Assembly (NCBI GenBank): GCA_964552945.1
Contig: CAZKIP010000012.1
Location: 1 to 28,208 of the forward strand
DNA length: 28,208 nt
Direction of reading: 5' to 3'
DNA from: CAZEAB01 sp964552945
Lineage (GTDB): Archaea; Nanobdellota; Nanobdellia; Woesearchaeales; GW2011-AR9
The notes under the pieces are model-generated. The model had not been told where the DNA came from, did not search any database, and saw nothing but the letters and a program-made list of their open reading frames with translations. A program made the translations under genes and the position numbers. Positions 22,050 through 28,208 of the stretch are shown here, in pieces; within the stretch, counting starts at the first letter, position 1; the number at the start of each line of letters is the position of its first letter.

Positions 22050-24085
22050 CGTTTTTCTTCTAACCTCGCTTCTTCAATTATTAATCTTCCGGAAAATTCT
22101 GAGTCCATTTTCTTACGAAAAGATACCAATTCTATCTTCTTCTTAAACATTGGACAATCCAAAACAAGACTTTCAAATTCTCCACCCTCGCCTGCAATAT
22201 TCAAAAAATTCTTTTTCTCTAATTCAGAAATCAAAGAATTATTAATACGACGACCTAACCAAGATTCATCTAAACCATCTGCTGCTACTGCGCTTAGTAT
22301 CACTTCAAACCCATTTGCTACAACGTCTTTCATATGTTGTAATTGTGGTTTGTGCCATAAAGGAGAGAATATTTTTAGACCAAGTTTATCACATATCTTC
22401 TCAATTCTATCTCTTTGGTACGTAGAAAACAAAGCACCCGAAACAATTCCTTCAATCTTATGTCTTTCCTTAGCAATTTTAATAGCTTTCTCCAAATCTT
22501 CTAGTTCTTTTTCCTTTTCTCCTTCAGTGTCAACTAAAACTAAAGGAACACCCATAGCTTCTGATTGTAATTTTACCATCTCCACTCCGGCTGATTGAAA
22601 CATGTATGAATCAGGATTGTTACTTTTCATAGTAATCAAGCAAGTTAATTCATAATTTTGTTTTTTTATTATAAAAGCAGCGGAGTGTGAATCTTTTCCA
22701 GAACTACATAAAACTCCAAGTTTAAGGTTATGTGTGGGATAGAATTGTTTCAAATATTGAGATTTGTACTTCCCTTCTCGTTTAGCTAATTTTCCAATAG
22801 CAAAATCAAACCTTGAACCATATTGTGCCGCAGTTTTCTTTCTAAAAGAAAATTCTTCAGAGATCCCTTTGTTAAGTGCAATTTTTCTTAAAATCTTTTT
22901 TGTTACCCCTCCCTCAATTTTTAAAGATTCAGGGATTTTTAATGCGTATGAAATTAACTCCTTATCTAAGAAGGGTAAGCGTAATTCTAAGTTTAAATCC
23001 ATTGTAAGAACATCGTCCCTATACAAATCTCTTTCATACATCTTTAATAGACCAGAAACACATTCTTGATTAATATTTGAAGAATTCTTATGTCTCTCAT
23101 ATCCTGCAAAAATCTCTTCTGAACCTAATCCAGAAAAAATAACTTTACAGCCATCTTCTTTGGCCATTTCACATGCAATGTAAAATGTAAGTGCCACTCC
23201 TACTTTCACAACGTTAGAATCTTCTATTAGTGGGACGATTTTCTTTAAGTAATCAGGAATCTCTTCAATTTTAATTTTCTTAATATTCAAATCTAAACCT
23301 AATTCCTTTGCAACTTTCTTTGCAGCAGTTAAATCTGAAGGTTCTTTGTTCTCTGTATCAAGAACTGCCGTATAACAAGTAAACTTATATCCCTTATCTT
23401 TGAAGTTCTTTGCAAGGAATGTTGAATCAATTCCTCCAGAAAATAATAATCCAAATTTTTTCTTAGGAACTCTTTTCTCAATTGCTTTATTTAACAATTC
23501 TTCTGTTCGAGCTGCATTATTTTCAGGCAAATATGAAAAAAAATCTCTCAGAGATACATCTAACTTTTTATTTTCAACATCATAAACTAATATTTGTCTG
23601 GGATTTAATTCTTGAATGTCTATGAACCCTAATTTTTCTAACACCTTCTTCTCAGAAGCAAATGCAAATCCATCGTTATATACATACCACAAAGGTTTAA
23701 CTCCAATGAGGTCTCTTGCTAAATATATTTTTCCTTCTTTATAATACGCAAAAGCAAAAACTCCATCAAATTCTTCTATTTTATCTATTCCATAGTTATC
23801 TAGCATAGAAAGTAGTACTTCGGCATCATTTTCTGCCGTAATTGAATACTTTTCAGCAAGTTCCTGCCAATTATAAATTTCACAATTAGCAGTTAAGGTT
23901 CCTTTTCCTTGTAAAGGTTGAAGGATATGATTTACAACCGCATGAAGTGTGTGTCCCATAAAAGAATTTTCATTAATTTGTAAGGTATTTGTACCATCTT
24001 TTCCTCTATTTTTAAGAATAGCTAAAGCTATTTTTACTTTCTCCTCGGCTTTTTCTAAATTAAAGATTCCAACAATTCCGCACAT
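22046..24085 (-). CDS. dph6: AsnB-like glutamine amidotransferase/synthetase fused to Dph6 diphthine-ammonia ligase
   Basis: The 679-residue protein starts MCGIVGIF, giving the Ntn nucleophile Cys2 of class II glutamine amidotransferases. The glutaminase domain (1-190) keeps RG in KNRGKDG and the N.EIYN and D/E-V motifs (NCEIYNW, ENDAEVLL). The AsnB synthetase domain (about 195-440) has PP-loop FSGGIDST and SGLGSEEIFAGYERH. The C-terminal domain (about 450-679) has a second PP-loop SSGKDS and the Dph6 hallmark EGGEFESLVLDCP. Dph6 makes diphthamide on elongation factor 2 from diphthine, ATP and ammonia. A glutaminase in the same chain suggests that glutamine supplies the ammonia. Both PP-loops look intact. 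The TATA box at 24105-24115 sits about 26 nt from the ATG. Confidence 0.92.
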   Translation of the reverse strand: MCGIVGIFNLEKAEEKVKIALAILKNRGKDGTNTLQINENSFMGHTLHAVVNHILQPLQGKGTLTANCEIYNWQELAEKYSITAENDAEVLLSMLDNYGIDKIEEFDGVFAFAYYKEGKIYLARDLIGVKPLWYVYNDGFAFASEKKVLEKLGFIDIQELNPRQILVYDVENKKLDVSLRDFFSYLPENNAARTEELLNKAIEKRVPKKKFGLLFSGGIDSTFLAKNFKDKGYKFTCYTAVLDTENKEPSDLTAAKKVAKELGLDLNIKKIKIEEIPDYLKKIVPLIEDSNVVKVGVALTFYIACEMAKEDGCKVIFSGLGSEEIFAGYERHKNSSNINQECVSGLLKMYERDLYRDDVLTMDLNLELRLPFLDKELISYALKIPESLKIEGGVTKKILRKIALNKGISEEFSFRKKTAAQYGSRFDFAIGKLAKREGKYKSQYLKQFYPTHNLKLGVLCSSGKDSHSAAFIIKKQNYELTCLITMKSNNPDSYMFQSAGVEMVKLQSEAMGVPLVLVDTEGEKEKELEDLEKAIKIAKERHKIEGIVSGALFSTYQRDRIEKICDKLGLKIFSPLWHKPQLQHMKDVVANGFEVILSAVAADGLDESWLGRRINNSLISELEKKNFLNIAGEGGEFESLVLDCPMFKKKIELVSFRKKMDSEFSGRLIIEEARLEEKR

Positions 24086-24104
24086 AGTTAACCAATTTAG
24101 AAGC

Positions 24105-24115
24105 TTTTTTTAAAT
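24105..24115 (-). promoter_or_regulatory. TATA box, leaderless start of the AsnB-Dph6 gene
   Basis: ATTTAAAAAAA on the minus strand is centred about 25 nt before the ATG at 24085. Confidence 0.5.
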
Positions 24116-24121
24116 GTTTAT

Positions 24122-24784
24122 CTAGAAAATCTTAGATTGTTGTTTGAGTCTTATCTTTTTTGCAAAATTTATTACAAAATTCCATCCTTCTTTAGCTACT
24201 TGTTCTGCCTTTGATTCTTCTTTTAAACTCTTTTCACAAACCTCTTCATCTTCAGAAATAGGTGTCGCAAATAAATCTTTATTGAAAATTCTATTATTAG
24301 AATAAACGCTTACAGCTGAACCATTGTTAATAACTCTACTACAAATCCACTCGCTTTTTTCTACAGGAGAACAAGCAAAGGTAGATTTTTCGCCTTCTTT
24401 TTCACGTACAACCGTTACATCAAGAGCAGTACCATATTCTGTAAGATGAATACTGGCAACAGATTGTTCATTTCTATTTGTTTTCGTCATAGAACCGAAA
24501 TGATAAGAAGCACACTTTTCAAAATCTGTATTCAATCCAGCCTTGTTATATAATACCTTGATACTATTGTGACCATCGTATTTTCTGCCTATAATTCTTT
24601 CTGCTGGTTTACAATAATCAATAGTAGGTACAATTTTCTTAACTTGAACTGGTACCTGTGTACACCCCATTGCAACTAAAGGAGCTAAAAGCAAGCCTAC
24701 CTTTGTTTCTCTAAAATCTTTCTTAAGAGCTGAAACTAAATCTGTTTCTTTTGCATTCTGAATGAAGGTTATTGGAGTGTACAT
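24122..24784 (-). CDS. Unrecognised protein with lipobox-like hydrophobic segment
   Basis: The 220-residue protein shows no family I recognise. After a hydrophilic N-terminus of about 28 residues there is a hydrophobic stretch with GLLLAPLVAMGC, like a lipobox, but the lead-in is longer than a normal signal peptide. The mature-like part has Cys pairs (IDYCKPA, EKCASYH, FACSPV, WICSRV) that could form disulfides and is beta-rich. The last 60 residues are charged and helical with a basic ending (KIRLKQQSKIF). It follows the 294-aa gene by 4 nt, in one operon. An exported or membrane-attached protein is the best guess. Confidence 0.72.
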   Translation of the reverse strand: MYTPITFIQNAKETDLVSALKKDFRETKVGLLLAPLVAMGCTQVPVQVKKIVPTIDYCKPAERIIGRKYDGHNSIKVLYNKAGLNTDFEKCASYHFGSMTKTNRNEQSVASIHLTEYGTALDVTVVREKEGEKSTFACSPVEKSEWICSRVINNGSAVSVYSNNRIFNKDLFATPISEDEEVCEKSLKEESKAEQVAKEGWNFVINFAKKIRLKQQSKIF

Positions 24785-24788
24785 TTTA

Positions 24789-25673
24789 TTATTGTTGTGT
24801 TCGCCTCTTTCTCCCTTCTACTGCAGCAGCAAAAATGTAATTGGCTGGGTGAAAGAGTGTATCAGGAGAGAGGGTTGGTATTTGAGCAATCCATTCGTCA
24901 ACCGCTTCACTTCCAAGTAATTTCTCTGCTTCACCATTGACAGCACGATTTTTCTCAAGCGCAAAACGTCCGGTATGTCGTGGTACAAAAAATCCAGATT
25001 TATAGTCAACTTTTGACACTGCTTTATCCAAACTTAATGGAAAATTTGAAGAATTGCTATCAAATCCACCACGAACTAAGCTTACAATATCTTCTTGGCC
25101 AACTATAGGAACGTTAAACCTCATTCCACTGTCACGAACTCCTTTGTGATTAGGGACTTGAAACCCAAAAAAACACATATCAACATAGGCATTCAATAGT
25201 GCTTGATCTTCTTCCAATGCTGCAAGAAGTAACGCATTTTGTTTTGCCTCTTCTTTCGTTAATGGTTGATTGTATCTAACACCAGATAAATTAACTTTAA
25301 TACCTTCTCCAGCACTATGAGTTACAGGAACGGTTGGTTCATTATAAGAGGGAGTTAATCGTACTAATTCCTCCGCAACTGGAACAATTACAACATCGTC
25401 ACCAGCTCTATAAATTCCTGTTGAAGTGTTATGTGTATTTGTAGCATAGTTTAGTTGCCATAGTAACGGAAATGATTCCATTTTTGTGTCCTTAACAGGA
25501 GATTTTTTAGTTACATTAAATCTATTCACAGCTGCTTCAACTGTTTCTTTAAATGAAAAAGGTCTTTTATAGGTTCTTCCGCCAGATGTTGTTAATCGAG
25601 GAATTTTATTATCATCACGAGAAAATTCATTTCTAAATTGCATTAATTTTGTTCCATAATTGTGTTGTCTCAT
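24789..25673 (-). CDS. Unrecognised 294-aa protein, operon partner of the lipobox protein
   Basis: No family is recognised. The N-terminal 60 residues are basic and polar (RTYKRPFSFKETVEAAVNRF). The middle has alternating beta-like strands (DDVVIVPVAEELVRL) and an Ala/Leu-rich helix (KQNALLLAALEEDQALLNAY). The only cysteine is in VDMCFFGFQVPNH. There is no signal peptide or membrane helix. The C-terminus ends in EGRKRRTQQ. Start ATG 25673 has GGAG at 25685-25688. The TATA-like element shared with the divergent YkgJ-type gene (25722-25733) may drive it with a leader of about 28 nt. Function unknown. Confidence 0.75.
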   Translation of the reverse strand: MRQHNYGTKLMQFRNEFSRDDNKIPRLTTSGGRTYKRPFSFKETVEAAVNRFNVTKKSPVKDTKMESFPLLWQLNYATNTHNTSTGIYRAGDDVVIVPVAEELVRLTPSYNEPTVPVTHSAGEGIKVNLSGVRYNQPLTKEEAKQNALLLAALEEDQALLNAYVDMCFFGFQVPNHKGVRDSGMRFNVPIVGQEDIVSLVRGGFDSNSSNFPLSLDKAVSKVDYKSGFFVPRHTGRFALEKNRAVNGEAEKLLGSEAVDEWIAQIPTLSPDTLFHPANYIFAAAVEGRKRRTQQ

Positions 25674-25721
25674 TTTTATTTTTTCTCCAAAGATTACTAT
25701 TTTCGTTATAAAAATAGGCCC

Positions 25722-25733
25722 AAATATATAAAT
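25722..25733. promoter_or_regulatory. Symmetric TATA element between divergent genes
   Basis: AAATATATAAAT reads as a good TATA box on both strands. On the plus strand its predicted start point falls near the GTG at 25755, and on the minus strand near 25701. Confidence 0.5.
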
Positions 25734-25802
25734 CTTTTGGCCAGTTTGTCCCTTGTGAGTGAATACAAAGACAGAAATATAATACGCACAAATCTACCCA
25801 AA

Positions 25803-26132
25803 ATGCTTACAATAAATGATTTCAAATGTACCAAATGTGGGGAATGCTGCAGACCGATAGTTAAGTTGAGTAAAGAAGACATCTCTAAGATTGAGGAGAT
25901 AGGAAAAAGAGACTTTTATGTTTATGATGAGAAAATTAAATCAAAGGTGTTAAAACAAGTTAATTATCGTTGTTTATTTCTTAAGAAAGAAGGAGAAGAA
26001 TATGTTTGTTCAATTTATGAAAATCGTCCTTTGGTATGTAGGCGATATCCTTTCATTACTGGAAAAGAGAAGTTAGAGGATTGCTATCCTAGAGGGTGGG
26101 AGAGATGGAAGAAGATTGAAGAGTTGTTTTAA
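25803..26132 (+). CDS. YkgJ-type Cys-cluster protein (putative Zn/Fe binding)
   Basis: The 109-residue protein has the family start FKCTKCGECCRPIVKLS (CxxCxxCC) followed by RCLFLKKEGEEYVCSIYENR and RPLVCRRYPF, the conserved later cysteines. Members are called zinc/iron-chelating (PF03692); biochemical role is poorly known. I chose ATG 25803. An in-frame GTG at 25755 would add 16 residues and sits about 27 nt from the strong TATA element at 25722-25733; a second AT-rich element near 25774-25784 would suit the ATG. The last 4 nt overlap the convergent DRG GTPase gene. Confidence 0.87.
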   Translation: MLTINDFKCTKCGECCRPIVKLSKEDISKIEEIGKRDFYVYDEKIKSKVLKQVNYRCLFLKKEGEEYVCSIYENRPLVCRRYPFITGKEKLEDCYPRGWERWKKIEELF

Positions 26133-27226
26133 TCCAAGTGCAATTCCAGAATATCTTGATCTTGCAACTTATGTTTCAACATTACTTTCTGGCCCTTATG
26201 CTTAGCAGAAGTCCCCCATACCCTAGCAAACCTGAATCTCTTGGCAAAATCTTTGTGAGTTTTATCACAAACATTCCTTATTGTCGAACCTGAAGAAATA
26301 ATCATTGGTTCTTTCATATCTGCTGCCTTCTTTGGTTCCTTCATATAAACCCTTATAAAATCTAATTTTCTAAAAATTAATTCTCTAAGTTCATTTATCC
26401 CCAATTCCTCAGTTGCAGAAATGACCAGGTCAGCATTTAATTCTTTCTTAATCTTTCTAACTTTGTAGGCAGAAGCTAAATCAGCTTTAGTAATACAAAC
26501 AATAGAAGGAACGTATTTTTTATTTGCTTCAATACAATCAATGAAATCGTCAACGTCAATTGGTGAACGAATTAAAACATCCGCGTTAACCATCTTAAAC
26601 TCACGCATTATATCTTTAATAGTTGCATCATCAATTTCTGTGGGAACGGTTCTTCCAATATTAATTCCTCCCATCCCTCTTTTTTTAATGAAAACTTCCG
26701 GTTTAGTTTTGTTTAAACGAATATTGGCTTCATTAACTTCTCTTAAAATAGCTGGGAAATGTTCTGGACACATCACATCAACTACGATTAAAACTAAATC
26801 AGCATTCTGGATAACAGTTAAGACTTCCCTTCCTCTTCCCTTCCCTGAAGCGGCACCAGAAACTATCCCTGGTACATCGAGTATTTGGATCTTAGCTTGC
26901 TTATAAGTCATCATTCCGGGAACTACAGAGAGTGTAGTGAAGGCGTAAGCACCAACTTCGGAATTTGCTCCAGTTAATTTGTTTAACAAAGTAGATTTAC
27001 CAGCAGAAGGAAACCCTAAAAGAAGAACTGTTCCATCGCCCGACTTTCTTACAGAATAACCATAAGACGAAGAGCCCGTTTTTTTTGAAACTCTTTGTTC
27101 TTGCTTCTCTCTAAGCATAGCAATTTTAGCCTTAACTTTTCCAATATGTCCCTGAGTAGCTTTATTGTATTTAGTCTTCTTAAGCTCGTCCTGTAATTCC
27201 TTTATTTGTTTGGAATAATCAACCAT
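26129..27226 (-). CDS. DRG-family GTPase with TGS domain
   Basis: The 365-residue protein is a member of the Obg/DRG translational GTPases conserved in archaea and eukaryotes. An N-terminal helical region (IKELQDELKKTKYNKATQGH) is followed by the G domain with G1 GFPSAGKST (about 71-79), G2/effector region AFTTLSVVPG, G3 DVPG, G4 ITKAD (Thr in place of the usual Asn of NKxD) and G5 ISA. The DRG-specific insertion is present (KKRGMGGINIGRTVPTEIDD). The C-terminal TGS domain ends in VMLKHKLQDQDILELHLD. DRG proteins associate with ribosomes and affect translation. A TATA box at 27249-27257 gives a leaderless start. Confidence 0.95.
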   Translation of the reverse strand: MVDYSKQIKELQDELKKTKYNKATQGHIGKVKAKIAMLREKQEQRVSKKTGSSSYGYSVRKSGDGTVLLLGFPSAGKSTLLNKLTGANSEVGAYAFTTLSVVPGMMTYKQAKIQILDVPGIVSGAASGKGRGREVLTVIQNADLVLIVVDVMCPEHFPAILREVNEANIRLNKTKPEVFIKKRGMGGINIGRTVPTEIDDATIKDIMREFKMVNADVLIRSPIDVDDFIDCIEANKKYVPSIVCITKADLASAYKVRKIKKELNADLVISATEELGINELRELIFRKLDFIRVYMKEPKKAADMKEPMIISSGSTIRNVCDKTHKDFAKRFRFARVWGTSAKHKGQKVMLKHKLQDQDILELHLD

Positions 27227-27248
27227 TATGATGAGAAGAGGTGATTAA

Positions 27249-27257
27249 TTTTAAATA
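27249..27257 (-). promoter_or_regulatory. TATA box, leaderless start of the DRG gene
   Basis: TATTTAAAA on the minus strand is centred 27 nt before the ATG at 27226. Confidence 0.6.
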
Positions 27258-27287
27258 CTTTCGTATGTAATACTAGAAAAGAGAAGA

Positions 27288-27297
27288 TTTTATAAAT
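27288..27297 (+). promoter_or_regulatory. TATA box, leaderless start of the MscS-like gene
   Basis: TTTATAAATA is centred about 27 nt before the ATG at 27319. With the DRG promoter it forms a compact divergent promoter region of 92 bp. Confidence 0.65.
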
Positions 27298-27318
27298 ATA
27301 AGTTGGGGTTTTAGTAAA

Positions 27319-27855
27319 ATGGTTATTGAATTTTTCGAAACGGCAAAAGAGTATTTCTTTGATATAGTTGCAGGAATAATTATTTTATTAGTAGGTTTTG
27401 GATTAGGAATTTTAGCAAAAAAAATAGTTTATAGAATCCTTAAAGAAATTCATTTGAATAGAATTATGAGTAATGTGGGAATTACATATAATTTAGAAAA
27501 AGGAGTTAGTGTTATAATCTCTTACATCATTTATTTGTTTACAATTGTTTTTTTCCTAGATCATTTAGGGATAACTTCTATTGCAATTTATTTAATTGCA
27601 GGAGCAATATTAGCTTTACTTGTGCTTACTTTCATAGTTGGATTGAAAGACGTTATTCCAAATTTTGTAGCATGGATTTTGTTGCAAAGAAAAGGGAAAG
27701 TGGTTGTAGGTAGAAATATCGATGTAAAAGAAATCCATGGAAGGGTTGAGAGGATTGGTTACCTTGAAACTGAAATAAAAACGGAAAGGGGAGACATATT
27801 ATATGTTCCAAATTCTTTATTTCTAAAAACAAAATTTTGGGTTAGAAAAAACTAA
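27319..27855 (+). CDS. Short MscS-like mechanosensitive channel protein
   Basis: The 178-residue protein has three hydrophobic helices (about 14-34, 60-82, 86-110). The MscS pore-and-beta region follows: GLKDVIPNFVAWILLQRKGK, VVGRNIDVKEIHGRVERIGY, then ETEIKTERGDILYVPNSLF. The C-terminal alpha-beta vestibule of MscS is missing; the protein stops soon after the beta domain, about 100 residues shorter than E. coli MscS. The pore helix in the canonical family is rich in Gly and Ala; here the segment YLIAGAILALLVLTFIVGLK has the right place. It would form a membrane channel that opens under turgor, or a reduced homologue. Confidence 0.85.
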   Translation: MVIEFFETAKEYFFDIVAGIIILLVGFGLGILAKKIVYRILKEIHLNRIMSNVGITYNLEKGVSVIISYIIYLFTIVFFLDHLGITSIAIYLIAGAILALLVLTFIVGLKDVIPNFVAWILLQRKGKVVVGRNIDVKEIHGRVERIGYLETEIKTERGDILYVPNSLFLKTKFWVRKN

Positions 27856-28098
27856 TTAGTTCTTTATACTTTCAAGTAAACTTATTACATCCCATACTTG
27901 AGTACGATGATAAGAAGGCATCTCTACGTTATTTAAATCTTCAAGTTCCATTAAAGCTTTCTCAATAAATAATTCACAATTACTATCTAAAAGACTAATT
28001 ACTTTAGTAGTTTTTTCTTTACATCTCTTGCTAAAATCGTTCTCTTCCTTTAGCATTTCGAGGTTATCTTTTGCTTCTTGGAGAATTTCTGAAGTCAT
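27856..28098 (-). CDS. UPF0147 family protein
   Basis: The 80-residue helical protein ends with MPSYHRTQVWDVISLLESI, which fits the UPF0147 C-terminal pattern (DPNMPxHxRTxIWxxxSxLE). The N-terminal half is more diverged and has Cys at about 26 and 41. UPF0147 is a small archaeal family of unknown function. The ATG at 28098 overlaps the stop of the upstream small gene by 4 nt, and the stop codon lies next to the end of the convergent MscS-like gene. Confidence 0.8.
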   Translation of the reverse strand: MTSEILQEAKDNLEMLKEENDFSKRCKEKTTKVISLLDSNCELFIEKALMELEDLNNVEMPSYHRTQVWDVISLLESIKN

Positions 28099-28208
28099 TT
28101 TTTACTCAATTCCTCCATAGCTTCTTTTTGAACTTTTTCTAAATTTTTTTGATTTTTTTCTTCTTGCTTAACAAAACTATTAAAACGTACTTCGGCCATT
28201 TCTTTCTT
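28095..28208 (-). CDS. Small Lys/Glu-rich protein, possibly partial
   Basis: An open frame runs from the right edge to a TGA at 28095-28097 that overlaps the UPF0147 start (ATGA). An ATG at 28199 would give a 34-residue charged helix (AEVRFNSFVKQEEKNQKNLE), but the frame is also open beyond it to the window end, so the gene may start outside. The overlap suggests an operon with the UPF0147 gene. No function. Confidence 0.55.
   Translation of the reverse strand, partial: KKEMAEVRFNSFVKQEEKNQKNLEKVQKEAMEELSKK

Noticed and set aside
2253..24784. Similar N-terminal words TFIQ in the proteins at 2253-3713 and 24122-24784
   Set aside because: Only four to five residues match and the rest differs; likely chance.
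27227..27233. ATGATGA resembling a C box of a C/D guide RNA
   Set aside because: No matching D box at proper distance, and the site lies in the divergent promoter region.
1..28208. CRISPR array, insertion sequence or rRNA
   Set aside because: No regular short repeats with spacers, no transposase, and no rRNA-like sequence were seen on reading both strands.

Overview
The window is AT-rich and archaeal. The evidence is PCNA, a DRG-family GTPase with a TGS domain, a UPF0147 protein, an archaeal beta-CASP RNase J, a RibL-type nucleotidyltransferase, a diphthamide-synthesis enzyme and an intron-containing tRNA-Leu(CAA) with an archaeal-style intron. Many genes have an archaeal TATA box about 26 nt before the ATG, which implies leaderless mRNAs. 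Others carry GGTGA or GAGGTG ribosome-binding sites. Small genes, many unknown families and several gene fusions suggest a DPANN-type archaeon (Woesearchaeota/Pacearchaeota-like). That lineage is inferred from gene style and was not tested.

Layout. 1-2068 (minus): a dual-HTH regulator overlaps by 4 nt a large LamG surface protein that runs off the left edge. 2253-3713: an unrecognised acidic 486-aa protein. 3732-4931 (minus): a conserved winged-helix-like protein followed by ScpB. 5041-7893: a PAP2 phosphatase-like membrane enzyme, convergent and overlapping with a lamin-tail surface protein. 7991-9269: three small coiled-coil proteins in an operon. 9331-9448: tRNA-Leu, with echoes of its 3' tail downstream. 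9654-13812: aRNase J, PCNA, ThiI with a rhodanese domain, and a membrane-anchored winged-helix regulator. 13891-15651: a membrane protein with an HMA-like tail, and a YHS-permease fusion. 15703-17043: a radical SAM protein and a small chorismate mutase-like protein. 17052-18538 (minus): a two-gene ABC exporter. 18659-21568: a second membrane-anchored winged-helix regulator, a DsbA-like oxidoreductase with a His-rich tail, a membrane protein with a CPSC motif, and (minus strand) a CuA-type cupredoxin lipoprotein with a thioredoxin lipoprotein. 21648-24085 (minus): RibL and an AsnB-Dph6 fusion. 24122-25673 (minus): two unknown proteins. 25803-28208: a YkgJ-type Cys-cluster protein, DRG GTPase, a short MscS-like channel, UPF0147 and a small partial gene.

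The strongest candidate for something undescribed is a pair of paralogous regulators (13321-13812 and 18659-19177). Each has two membrane helices around an external loop carrying C-x5-C and a cytoplasmic winged helix. Each lies directly upstream of a thiol- or metal-related gene set. A perfect 14-bp palindrome lies beside the promoter of the first set, and a direct repeat lies beside the promoter of the second. I propose a two-branch envelope redox/metal sensing system. This is inference from sequence layout.

No intergenic stretch exceeds 300 bases. The longest, 9449-9653 and 2069-2252, are described under features or findings. I saw no CRISPR array, insertion sequence or rRNA.
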